From: Rhodococcus sp. B7740 | GTDB lineage: Bacteria > Actinomycetota > Actinomycetes > Mycobacteriales > Mycobacteriaceae | Length of the DNA stretch: 64,000 bases | Direction: 5' to 3' | NCBI RefSeq assembly: GCF_000954115.1 | Contig: NZ_CP010797.1 | Coordinates: 806,001-870,000 of the forward strand | Shown: positions 34,422 through 44,170 of the stretch, piece by piece | How positions within the stretch are numbered: the stretch's first letter is position 1 | How the letters are laid out: each line of letters begins with the position of its first letter | Program-made: the position numbers and the translations under genes | The notes under the pieces: model-generated | Database searches by the model: none | What the model was told of the DNA's origin: nothing | The model's input: the letters and a program-made list of their open reading frames with translations, nothing else

Positions 34422-34458
34422 GGCCCTGCCGCAGAACCGCTGGTTCCGGGGCAGGGCC
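34422..34458 (-). terminator. Hairpin downstream of the DoxX gene
   Basis: An outer 9-bp stem (GGCCCTGCC/GGCAGGGCC) and an inner 5-bp stem (GAACC/GGTTC) with a small internal loop, 30 bases after the DoxX stop and upstream of the HelD-type start. Confidence 0.65.
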
Positions 34459-34487
34459 GCATCTGTCTTTCGTGCTGTCGCGAGGAA

Positions 34488-35678
34488 CTACTTCGCGTAC
34501 TGCTGCAGCTTCTTGTCCAAGTTCTTCTGAGCCTTGGCGACTCGCTTCTCGAGCTTGGCGCGAGCCTGCTCGGTCACCTTCTCGAGTTCCTTGCTCTGCT
34601 TCTCGGCGCGCTTGCGGGCGCGCTTGCTCAGCGTCTCGACGCGATCGGACGCCAGATCGGCCCACGTGACTCCGCGCTTCTGTGCTTCGTCGGCGAGGAC
34701 GGAACCCTTCTCGGCGGCCAGATCGGCGAGCTTGGACGCGCGCTTCTGCGCGACATCGGCCACTTCACTGCGACGATCGGCGGCGACGTCGACGAGTTTG
34801 GAGCCGCGCTTCTGCGCGAGCTCTGCCAGGTCGGTTCCGCGATGCGCTGCCTTGTCGGCGAGCTTGGAGCCGCGCTTCTGCGCCTCGTCGGCCAAGTCGC
34901 TGCCGCGGTCGGCGGCGAGCTCGGCCAGCTTGGATCCACGCTTCTGTGCTTCCTCGGCGAGCACGGATCCCTTGTCGGCGGCCAGGTGAGCCCAGCGGTT
35001 CAGTGCCGGCTGAGCGACGTCCGCGAGCTCCGAGCCCTTGTCGGTGGCGATGTAGGCGAGCTTGGCCAACTTGGGCTGGGCGGCGTCGGCGAACTTGGCC
35101 AGCTTCGGCTGTGCAGCCTCGGCGAGATCGGCACTGCGGCTTGCGGCGATCGACGCGATTTCCTTGACACGCTCACCGGTCTCGTGGGTGGAGTGTCCGG
35201 GCAGTGCCGAGACGACGCTCTCCTGCGCGCGACGTGCTGCTCGCTTGCTCCGCCATGCCACGGACGGCTTGCCCTCGGTGTCGACGGCTGCGATGAGCAG
35301 TCCGCCGAGCAGGCTCAGGTTCTTGAAGAAATGGATACGCTGCGCAGCCTTCGCCTCCGGGTCGGTCTCGTTCCAGAAGGCGTGTCCGGCGAGTGTCGTC
35401 GGTACGAGACTTCCGGCGAGGGCGAGAGAGGCGATCCGCGGTGCCTTGCCGGTGGCCAGCAGAATGCCGCCGGCAACCTGGATACCGCCGTTGATGCGGA
35501 CCAGCGTCTCCGGGTCGTTCGGCACGTTCGCGGTGACGTCGTTGGGAAGGGCGTCCTTGCTCTGCTCGATCAGCGGAGTGGCGACCTGCGCCTTGCCGGT
35601 GGGATTACGGAGTGCGTCGACGCCCCCTGCGATGAAGATCGTAGACATCAGCGGACGGGCGATACGGCGGACCAGCAT
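34488..35678 (-). CDS. DoxX-family membrane protein with 22-residue-repeat helical tail
   Basis: A 396-residue protein. Residues 1-135 are a four-helix DoxX domain (RRIARPLMSTIFIAGGVDAL; RINGGIQVAGGILLATGKAP; HFFKNLSLLGGLLIAAVD). Residues 183-350 hold about seven units of a 22-residue amphipathic repeat, best seen as ADEAQKRGSKLADKAAHRGTDL, each made of two 11-mers. Residues 351-396 form a lysine/glutamate coiled coil. The 11-mer pattern resembles LEA or apolipoprotein helices and may bind membrane or polymer surfaces. AGGAGG six bases before the ATG fixes the start. A hairpin follows. I know no function for the tail. Confidence 0.88.
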   Translation of the reverse strand: MLVRRIARPLMSTIFIAGGVDALRNPTGKAQVATPLIEQSKDALPNDVTANVPNDPETLVRINGGIQVAGGILLATGKAPRIASLALAGSLVPTTLAGHAFWNETDPEAKAAQRIHFFKNLSLLGGLLIAAVDTEGKPSVAWRSKRAARRAQESVVSALPGHSTHETGERVKEIASIAASRSADLAEAAQPKLAKFADAAQPKLAKLAYIATDKGSELADVAQPALNRWAHLAADKGSVLAEEAQKRGSKLAELAADRGSDLADEAQKRGSKLADKAAHRGTDLAELAQKRGSKLVDVAADRRSEVADVAQKRASKLADLAAEKGSVLADEAQKRGVTWADLASDRVETLSKRARKRAEKQSKELEKVTEQARAKLEKRVAKAQKNLDKKLQQYAK

Positions 35679-35815
35679 TGACAGCCTCCTGCGTAGTTTC
35701 TCGTGTCATCGGCGGTGGAACGTTGGACGGCACGGCGATCCGAAAACCTACCGCTGTGCGTCCTTTTGTCACACTATTCATACCCCGTGGTTCGCGGTCT
35801 CAAGCACGCCGATCG

Positions 35816-36505
35816 TCACCAACCGCGGGCGCGCCATTCGTCCAGGTGAGGGCGCTCGGCCCCGAGCGTCGTGTCCTTTCCGTGGCCCGGGTAGACGACG
35901 GTCTCGTCGTCGTAGCGGTCGAACAATTTCGCCGTTACGTCGTCGAGCAAGCGGGTGAAATCCTCGGGGCTGCCGGTCTTGCCCACGCCACCGGGAAAGA
36001 GTGAATCTCCGGTGAAGAGGTGGGTTCGAGCGCCGTCGGCATCGGTCAGTGCGAGGGCGATCGAGCCGGGGGTGTGTCCGGTCAGGTGCACAACATCGAA
36101 CGTGAGCTCGCCCACCGACACGGTGTCTCGATCGGCCAGCAGTCGGTCCGGCGTGACGGGCAGCGGCTCGGCATCGAGTTCGTGGGCTGCCGTCGGGGAG
36201 TCGGTACCGCCGGCGATGTCCGCCAGCGCCTGCCAGTGGTCGGCGTGCTGGTGAGTCGTCACGATGAGTGAGAGCGTCGGCGCGTTCTCGTCGATGAGCG
36301 ACGAGATGCGGTCGGCCTCGTTGGCGGCGTCGATCAGAACCGACTGACCTGTCGCGGAACAGACGACGAGGTAGGTGTTGTTGTCCATGGGGCCGACCGA
36401 CATCTTGGTGATCGTCGCTCCGGGAATCGTTCGCCGCTGCGGCTGCGAACCCTGCGAGACGACGCCGGTGTAGTTGTCATCGATGACCATGAGGTGCTCG
36501 TCCAT
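35816..36505 (-). CDS. MBL-fold metallo-hydrolase
   Basis: A 229-residue metallo-beta-lactamase-fold enzyme, probably of the glyoxalase II-like group. The zinc motif THQHADHW is followed by histidines in VVHLTGHTPGSIAL and the metal aspartate in LFTGDSLFPGGVGKTG, then VVYPGHGKDTTLG. The usual first strand is MSVGPMDNNTYLVVC. The start is uncertain: ATG at 36505 is chosen; ATG at 36589 would add 28 residues and coincide with the damage promoter of the divergent uvrA. The mycobacterial orthologue (Rv1637c) also lies beside uvrA. The substrate is unknown. Confidence 0.88.
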   Translation of the reverse strand: MDEHLMVIDDNYTGVVSQGSQPQRRTIPGATITKMSVGPMDNNTYLVVCSATGQSVLIDAANEADRISSLIDENAPTLSLIVTTHQHADHWQALADIAGGTDSPTAAHELDAEPLPVTPDRLLADRDTVSVGELTFDVVHLTGHTPGSIALALTDADGARTHLFTGDSLFPGGVGKTGSPEDFTRLLDDVTAKLFDRYDDETVVYPGHGKDTTLGAERPHLDEWRARGW

Positions 36506-36566
36506 TTCGAGGACGCTACCGTCGTCGACGGCACGATGGGCGGCGGGGTCGCGGACGTGGAAAAGT

Positions 36567-36589
36567 CTGTCGGTGCCTGGATCTACCAT
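36567..36589 (+). promoter_or_regulatory. RecA-NDp (PafBC-type) DNA-damage promoter upstream of uvrA
   Basis: CTGTCGGTG, eight bases, TACCAT. One mismatch in the upstream box against TTGTCRGTG-N8-TAnnnT. The uvrA start is 174 bases downstream, giving a leader of about 165 bases with an AGAAGGGA ribosome site. Confidence 0.55.
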
Positions 36590-36763
36590 TGCAACCGGGT
36601 GAGGTTCGTCCCTCACCGCAACAGGTTTTCGACGTGGGGTCCACGGTTACACGACGTGTGACCGATGCGTCGGCATCACACGTCATCACGCGAGTCGAAG
36701 GTCATGCAGTGCTGCGACGCAGCAACTCGGCTGGACGTGCTCGTTCGGAAAGAAGGGAACACA

Positions 36764-39694
36764 GTGGCGGATCGCCTGATAGTGCGAGGTGCGCGGGAGC
36801 ACAATCTGCGAGGAGTCGACATAGACCTGCCTCGGGATGCGCTGATCGTGTTCACGGGTCTGTCCGGATCGGGCAAATCCTCTCTCGCCTTCGACACGAT
36901 CTTCGCCGAAGGGCAGCGTCGCTACGTGGAGTCGCTGTCCGCATACGCGCGGCAGTTCCTCGGACAGATGGACAAGCCGGACGTCGACTTCATCGAGGGC
37001 CTGTCGCCTGCGGTCTCCATCGATCAGAAGTCGACCAACCGCAACCCGCGTTCGACGGTGGGCACCATCACCGAGGTCTACGACTACCTCCGTCTGTTGT
37101 ACGCGCGTGCGGGAACGGCTCACTGCCCCGTGTGTGGCGAACAGATCGCGAAGCAGACTCCCCAGCAGATCGTCGATCAGGTGCTGGACATGGAGGAGGG
37201 CCTGAAGTTCCAGGTGCTCGCCCCGGTGGTGCGCACCCGCAAGGGCGAGTTCGTCGACCTGTTCGATTCGCTGAACACTCAGGGCTACTCACGTGTTCGC
37301 GTCGACGGCGTCGTGCATCAGCTCACGAGCCCGCCGGTGCTCAAGAAGCAGGAAAAGCACGACATCGAAGTCGTCGTCGACCGCCTGACCGTCAAGTCGA
37401 GCTCGAAGCAGCGTCTGACCGACTCGGTGGAAACCGCCCTGCGATTGGCCGACGGCATCGTGGTCCTCGATTTCGTCGATCGTGACGAGAACGCATCGGA
37501 CCGTGAGCGCCGGTTCTCCGAGAAGCTCGCGTGCCCCAACGGTCACCCGTTGTCCATCGACGATCTCGAACCGCGGTCGTTCTCCTTCAACTCGCCGTAC
37601 GGTGCGTGCCCGGATTGCGTCGGCCTCGGCGTGCGCAAGGAGGTCGACCCGGAACTGGTCGTTCCCGACGGTGATCTCAGCCTCGCGGACGGTGCCATCG
37701 CACCGTGGTCGATGGGCCAGACGTCGGAGTACTTCGGCCGCCTGCTGTCCGGGCTCGCCGACGCCATGGGGTTCGATCTGAACGCGCCGTGGAACAAGTT
37801 GCCCGCCAAGGTCAAGCGTGCCGTCCTCGAGGGCAGCGACCACCAGGTGCACGTGAAGTACAAGAACCGCTACGGCCGCACGCGGTCGTACTACGCCGAG
37901 TTCGAGGGTGTGATGCCGTTCCTGCACCGTCGGTTGGAGCAGACCGAGTCCGAGCAGATGAAGGAACGGTACGACGGCTACATGCGCGACGTGCCGTGTC
38001 CCACCTGCAACGGTGCCAGGCTGCGGCCCGAAATCCTGTCGGTGACGATCTCCGCGGGCGACTTCGGGCCGAAGTCGATCGCCGAGGTGTGCGAGTTGTC
38101 GATCGCCGACACCGCAGATTTCCTGAACAGCCTCACCTTGGGTCGCCGCGAGGAGGCAATCGCAGGTCAGGTTCTCAAGGAGGTGCAAGCTCGTCTCGGT
38201 TTCCTGCTGGACGTCGGTCTGGAGTATCTGTCACTGGCCAGGACCGCCGGCTCGCTGTCCGGTGGCGAGGCCCAGCGCATTCGACTCGCGACCCAGATCG
38301 GATCGGGACTCGTCGGCGTTCTCTACGTCCTCGACGAGCCGTCGATCGGACTGCATCAGCGTGACAACCGCCGGCTCATCGACACGCTGACCCGGCTGCG
38401 TGACCTCGGGAACACGTTGATCGTCGTCGAGCACGACGAGGACACCATCCGCACCTCGGATTGGATAGTCGACATCGGTCCGTTGGCGGGTGAGCACGGC
38501 GGACGCGTCGTGCACAGCGGTTCGTACGAGGACCTGCTGACCAACGACGAATCGCTGACCGGTGCGTACCTGTCCGGGCGGATGGAGATCCCGCTGCCCG
38601 ACACCCGCCGGGTCGTGGACAAGAAGCGTCAGGTCACCGTGGTCGGAGCCCGCGAACACAACCTCCGCGGCATAGACGTCAGCTTTCCGCTCGGCGTACT
38701 GACCTCGGTCACAGGGGTGTCGGGTTCGGGCAAGTCCACCCTCGTCAACGACATCCTCGCGACGGTGATGGCGAACAAGCTCAACGGTGCCCGTCAGGTT
38801 CCAGGGAGGCACACGCGCATCAACGGCCTCGATCAGCTCGACAAGCTCGTGCGGGTGGATCAGTCGCCGATCGGACGCACGCCACGCTCGAACGCCGCAA
38901 CGTACACCGGGGTGTTCGACAAGATCCGCACGCTGTTCGCGGCGACCACCGAGGCCAAGGTGCGCGGCTACCAGCCCGGCCGATTCTCGTTCAACGTCAA
39001 GGGCGGCCGGTGCGAGGCGTGCTCGGGAGACGGCACACTCAAGATCGAGATGAACTTCCTGCCGGACGTCTACGTTCCGTGCGAGGTATGTGAGGGTGCG
39101 CGGTACAACCGCGAGACACTCGAGGTGCATTACAAGGGCAAGACCATCGCCGAGGTCCTGGACATGCCGATCGAGGAGGCTGCCGACTTCTTCGAGGCGA
39201 TCACCTCGATTCACCGCTACCTCAAGACGCTCGTCGAGGTCGGTCTCGGGTATGTCCGCCTCGGCCAACCGGCAACGACGTTGTCCGGCGGCGAGGCTCA
39301 ACGCGTCAAACTGGCCGCGGAACTGCAGAAGCGCTCGACCGGCCGCACGGTCTACATTCTCGACGAACCGACCACCGGCCTGCACTTCGAGGACATCCGC
39401 AAGCTGCTCGGCGTCGTGAACGGCCTGGTGGACAAGGGCAACACGGTGATCGTGATCGAGCACAATCTGGACGTCATCAAGGTCTCGGACTGGGTCATCG
39501 ACATGGGCCCCGAGGGTGGTTCCGGAGGCGGAATGGTTGTGGCGCAAGGTGATCCGGAGGCCGTGGCGGCCGTTTCCGAGAGCTACACCGGCAAATTCCT
39601 ACAGGAGGCGCTCACCCGCGAGTCGGTGGTCGCTCCTCCGGTGAAGGCGGCTCCGAAGAAGCGCAGGCCTCGCAAGGTCGCCGCCGTCCGATGA
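36764..39694 (+). CDS. uvrA: Excinuclease ABC subunit A
   Basis: A 976-residue DNA-damage sensor with two ABC ATPase modules that loads UvrB. First Walker A is [20 protein letters not shown] and the second [18 protein letters not shown]; the signatures are [19 protein letters not shown] and [16 protein letters not shown]. Zinc-binding cysteines are visible in [25 protein letters not shown] and the CEACSGDG...CEVCEGARY finger. The GTG at 36764, preceded by AGAAGGGA, gives the usual [17 protein letters not shown] start. It is divergent from the MBL gene, with a damage-type promoter in the gap, and a strong hairpin follows. Confidence 0.97.
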   Translation: MADRLIVRGAREHNLRGVDIDLPRDALIVFTGLSGSGKSSLAFDTIFAEGQRRYVESLSAYARQFLGQMDKPDVDFIEGLSPAVSIDQKSTNRNPRSTVGTITEVYDYLRLLYARAGTAHCPVCGEQIAKQTPQQIVDQVLDMEEGLKFQVLAPVVRTRKGEFVDLFDSLNTQGYSRVRVDGVVHQLTSPPVLKKQEKHDIEVVVDRLTVKSSSKQRLTDSVETALRLADGIVVLDFVDRDENASDRERRFSEKLACPNGHPLSIDDLEPRSFSFNSPYGACPDCVGLGVRKEVDPELVVPDGDLSLADGAIAPWSMGQTSEYFGRLLSGLADAMGFDLNAPWNKLPAKVKRAVLEGSDHQVHVKYKNRYGRTRSYYAEFEGVMPFLHRRLEQTESEQMKERYDGYMRDVPCPTCNGARLRPEILSVTISAGDFGPKSIAEVCELSIADTADFLNSLTLGRREEAIAGQVLKEVQARLGFLLDVGLEYLSLARTAGSLSGGEAQRIRLATQIGSGLVGVLYVLDEPSIGLHQRDNRRLIDTLTRLRDLGNTLIVVEHDEDTIRTSDWIVDIGPLAGEHGGRVVHSGSYEDLLTNDESLTGAYLSGRMEIPLPDTRRVVDKKRQVTVVGAREHNLRGIDVSFPLGVLTSVTGVSGSGKSTLVNDILATVMANKLNGARQVPGRHTRINGLDQLDKLVRVDQSPIGRTPRSNAATYTGVFDKIRTLFAATTEAKVRGYQPGRFSFNVKGGRCEACSGDGTLKIEMNFLPDVYVPCEVCEGARYNRETLEVHYKGKTIAEVLDMPIEEAADFFEAITSIHRYLKTLVEVGLGYVRLGQPATTLSGGEAQRVKLAAELQKRSTGRTVYILDEPTTGLHFEDIRKLLGVVNGLVDKGNTVIVIEHNLDVIKVSDWVIDMGPEGGSGGGMVVAQGDPEAVAAVSESYTGKFLQEALTRESVVAPPVKAAPKKRRPRKVAAVR

Positions 39695-39743
39695 GCGGCG
39701 AAGCCCGATAGAGGCAGCCGCTGGATTCACACCCCGGCAACGA

Positions 39744-39779
39744 CGAAGCCGCATCCGGTGCTCACCGGATGCGGCTTCG
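39744..39779. terminator. Bidirectional hairpin between uvrA and DUF1844 gene
   Basis: A perfect 16-bp stem (CGAAGCCGCATCCGGT and complement) with a four-base loop, between the convergent stops. Confidence 0.75.
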
Positions 39780-39808
39780 TGCTTCTGCCGACTTGGCCGG
39801 CGTTCTGC

Positions 39809-40189
39809 TCAGTGCACCGGGCCGGTGTACTTCTCGCCCGGGCCCTTTCCCGGCTCGTCCGGGTGGGCCGATGCTTCCCGGAATGCGCGCTGCAGTGCCT
39901 GCAATCCGTCGCGAATGGGCCCGGCATGGGGGCCGAGGTATTCCACCGATGCGGTGACCAGGCCGGCCAGTGCGGTGATGACGCGTCGTGCCTCGTCGAG
40001 GTCCAGGTAGGGGCTCTCCGCAGGATCCGGCTCGGAGAGTCCCAGCTTCTCGGCCGCAGAACTCATCAGCATCACCGCAGCGCGGCTGATCACCTCCACA
40101 GCAGGGACCTCGGCGAGTTCACGGACTTCGGGCTCGGCACCCAGGGGATCGGCACCTGCGGCATCGTCGGGATTGGGGGAGCTGGTCAT
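39809..40189 (-). CDS. DUF1844 domain protein
   Basis: A 126-residue acidic, helical protein of the DUF1844 family, function unknown. The core is VISRAAVMLMSSAAEKLGL followed by DLDEARRVITALAGLVTASVEYLG, with an alanine/proline-rich acidic N-terminus and a glycine/lysine tail. The ATG at 40189 is the nearest start to the conserved block. It is divergent from the infC operon; the same neighbour is common in actinobacteria, suggesting a tie to translation, but this is inference only. Confidence 0.85.
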   Translation of the reverse strand: MTSSPNPDDAAGADPLGAEPEVRELAEVPAVEVISRAAVMLMSSAAEKLGLSEPDPAESPYLDLDEARRVITALAGLVTASVEYLGPHAGPIRDGLQALQRAFREASAHPDEPGKGPGEKYTGPVH

Positions 40190-40262
40190 GCCTACGAGAA
40201 TCCCACGCCTCCCGCTGGGGAGAGCATCGGGTATCCGCAGAGAAGGGGCCGACACCGCTCGA

Positions 40263-40292
40263 TTGTTCGATTCGGGAATCTGCTGGTAGTGT
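40263..40292 (+). promoter_or_regulatory. Candidate infC operon promoter
   Basis: TTGTTC, an 18-base spacer, TAGTGT, about 360 bases upstream of infC. It would give a leader of about 350 bases containing the hairpin at 40504-40539. Confidence 0.4.
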
Positions 40293-40649
40293 GACTCGAC
40301 GACCGTCTTCGGCGTGCGCTCCTCGATGGAGTTCACCGCACGGAGGCAGCAAGTGGAGCCCGACTCCCACCGGCACGTAGCCTTCAACAAGTTACTTCCG
40401 GTCCGGTCGCACGACGGATCCTCACAGGTTTCCTGCGTGCTTCCTCCCAGTGAGGAGACTGTACGACGACAGTTGTCGTGCTGGTCGACCGGTCGACATC
40501 GGGCCCTGCTATCGGATCACACCGAGAGCAGGGTTTTTTCGTTGCAGTGGTACGCATCGCTGCAGGGAATGTCGAGGATCGACGGCGACGGGCTGTGCCA
40601 GTGGCAGGCGGTCGGGTTACACACCACACCGCACTACCTAGGAGGCCCC
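40293..40649 (+). promoter_or_regulatory. infC leader region
   Basis: About 360 bases without a supported gene between the DUF1844 gene's promoter side and infC. Going downstream it holds a TCCTC-CCAGT-GAGGA hairpin with an anti-Shine-Dalgarno CCTCC (about 40443-40457). Next comes a 14-base perfect palindrome GTCGACCGGTCGAC (40484-40497), then the terminator-like hairpin with T6 (40504-40539), then the AGGAGG of infC. This order (alternative pairing elements, then a terminator, then the ribosome site) fits a transcription attenuator. The effector is unknown; in Bacillus the L20 protein plays that role. Confidence 0.5.
40504..40539 (+). terminator. Intrinsic-terminator-like attenuator in the infC leader
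   Basis: CCCTGCT pairs with AGCAGGG and, inside, TCGG with CCGA around an ATCACA loop; TTTTTTC follows directly. A T-run of this length is unusual in this GC-rich window. It lies about 110 bases before the infC start, so it would act as a premature terminator. Confidence 0.65.
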
Positions 40650-41309
40650 ATCAGCACTGAGACCCGCATCAACGATCGCATCCGAGTTCCCGAGGTCCGG
40701 CTTGTCGGACCGGGCGGTGAACAGGTGGGGATCGTGCGTGTTGAAGATGCACTCCGCTTGGCTCTCGAAGCCGACCTCGATCTTGTAGAAGTAGCTCCCG
40801 ACGCACGTCCGCCGGTCTGCAAGATCATGGACTACGGGAAGTTCAAGTACGAGGCTGCGCAGAAGGCGCGCGAATCGCGCAAGAACCAGACGCTCACCGT
40901 CATCAAGGAGCAGAAGCTCCGTCCCAAGATCGACGCGCACGACTACGAGACGAAGAAGCGCAACGTCGTTCGCTTCCTCGAAGCCGGCTCGAAGGTCAAG
41001 GTCACCATCATGTTCCGTGGCCGCGAGCAGTCGCGTCCCGAACTCGGCTTCCGGCTGCTGCAGCGCCTGGGCGCGGACGTCGCGGAGCTCGGCTTCGTGG
41101 AGACCTCGGCCAAGCAGGACGGCCGCAACATGACGATGGTGCTGGCACCGCACAAGGGTGCCAAGACTCGCGTCAAGGCACAGGAGAGCGCAGCGGCTCC
41201 GCCCGCCCAGCGCGCACCGGCCCCCGCGCCGGAACAGCCCGCCGACGCAGCCCCGGCTGCCGAGGCACCGGCCGCAGCAGCTCCGGCTACTCCGGCGCAG
41301 ACCAACTGA
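40650..41309 (+). CDS. infC: Translation initiation factor IF-3, apparent ATC start
   Basis: IF-3 (219 residues) binds the 30S subunit and checks initiator tRNA and start-codon pairing. The N-domain is [20 protein letters not shown], then [20 protein letters not shown]; the C-domain has [21 protein letters not shown] low-complexity alanine/proline tail follows. AGGAGG ends four bases before an ATC that begins ISTETRIND, and no ATG, GTG or TTG lies in frame between it and the leader hairpin. Non-canonical AUU/AUC starts are a known feature of infC and permit autoregulation. It is the first gene of infC-rpmI-rplT. Confidence 0.93.
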   Translation: MSTETRINDRIRVPEVRLVGPGGEQVGIVRVEDALRLALEADLDLVEVAPDARPPVCKIMDYGKFKYEAAQKARESRKNQTLTVIKEQKLRPKIDAHDYETKKRNVVRFLEAGSKVKVTIMFRGREQSRPELGFRLLQRLGADVAELGFVETSAKQDGRNMTMVLAPHKGAKTRVKAQESAAAPPAQRAPAPAPEQPADAAPAAEAPAAAAPATPAQTN

Positions 41310-41423
41310 GCCTCGCGCTCTACCAGTAAGACAGCCCTACACCTGCTTCGGTGCACAGCTTTTCCGTGGCGATGTACGGCTGTGCCATGCAACACCGAAG
41401 AGCTATCAGAAGAAGAGGATTTC

Positions 41424-41618
41424 ATGCCCAAGCAGAAGACCCACAGTGGTGCCAAGAAGCGATTCAAGGTGTCCGGCAGCGGCAAGATCCTGCGCCAGAA
41501 GGCCGGCCGTCGCCACCTGCTCGAGCACAAGCCCACCAAGGTGACTCGTCGCCTCGATGGTGTTGCCGTCGTCAAGAAGCCCGACGTACCGCGGATCAAG
41601 CGCCTGCTCGGCATCTGA
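41424..41618 (+). CDS. rpmI: 50S ribosomal protein L35
   Basis: A 64-residue basic ribosomal protein: start [20 protein letters not shown], end [11 protein letters not shown], complete by family length. An AGAAGAGGA purine run precedes the ATG at 41424. The preceding gap contains CTTCGGTG and, about 45 bases on, its complement CACCGAAG, which could form a stem enclosing the region ahead of the ribosome site. Confidence 0.95.
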   Translation: MPKQKTHSGAKKRFKVSGSGKILRQKAGRRHLLEHKPTKVTRRLDGVAVVKKPDVPRIKRLLGI

Positions 41619-41630
41619 TCTGGACCGGCC

Positions 41631-41650
41631 GCCGACCGATAGCGGTCGGC
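41631..41650 (+). other. Intercistronic hairpin rpmI-rplT
   Basis: A perfect 8-bp stem GCCGACCG/CGGTCGGC with an ATAG tetraloop, 12 bases after rpmI. It lacks a T-run, so it is more likely an RNA-processing or stability element than a terminator. Confidence 0.45.
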
Positions 41651-41705
41651 TTCATCCCATTACCATTCGGGGTTTCACAAGCCCCCAGATCGACAGGATT
41701 TACCA

Positions 41706-42095
41706 GTGGCACGCGTAAAAAGGGCCGTCAACGCCCAGAAGAAGCGCCGTTCGATTCTCGAAGCGTCCAAGGGCTACCGCGGACAGCGCTCACGTCTGTA
41801 CACCAAGGCCAAGGAGCAGCAGCTCCACTCGCTGACCTACGCCTACCGGGACCGCCGCGCGCGCAAGGGTGACTTCCGCAAGCTGTGGATCACGCGTATC
41901 AACGCTGCAGCTCGGGCCAACGACATCACGTACAACCGCTTCGTCCAGGGCCTCAAGGCCGCGGGCGTCGAGGTCGATCGCAAGATCCTCGCCGAGCTCG
42001 CCGTGTCGGATGCTGCGGCGTTCGCAAGCCTGGTCGCCATCGCCAAGGCTGCACTGCCTGCCGACGTCAACGCTCCGGCCGGAGAAGCAGCCTGA
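41706..42095 (+). CDS. rplT: 50S ribosomal protein L20
   Basis: A 129-residue 23S rRNA-binding assembly protein ([56 protein letters not shown]). It is slightly long owing to an alanine-rich C-terminal tail. The start is GTG at 41706 with a CAGGATT purine stretch upstream. In other bacteria L20 represses its own operon by binding the leader or rpmI mRNA, which makes it a candidate effector for the leader here. Confidence 0.95.
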   Translation: MARVKRAVNAQKKRRSILEASKGYRGQRSRLYTKAKEQQLHSLTYAYRDRRARKGDFRKLWITRINAAARANDITYNRFVQGLKAAGVEVDRKILAELAVSDAAAFASLVAIAKAALPADVNAPAGEAA

Positions 42096-42133
42096 GCGAG
42101 TCGACGTACGACGACTCAACACCGAAACGGCCC

Positions 42134-44114
<1,981 letters not shown>

Positions 44115-44170
44115 CGGAAGTTTCTCACCCGCCCCACTTCTTCACGGATACAAGAAAGAGCTGAGCACAC

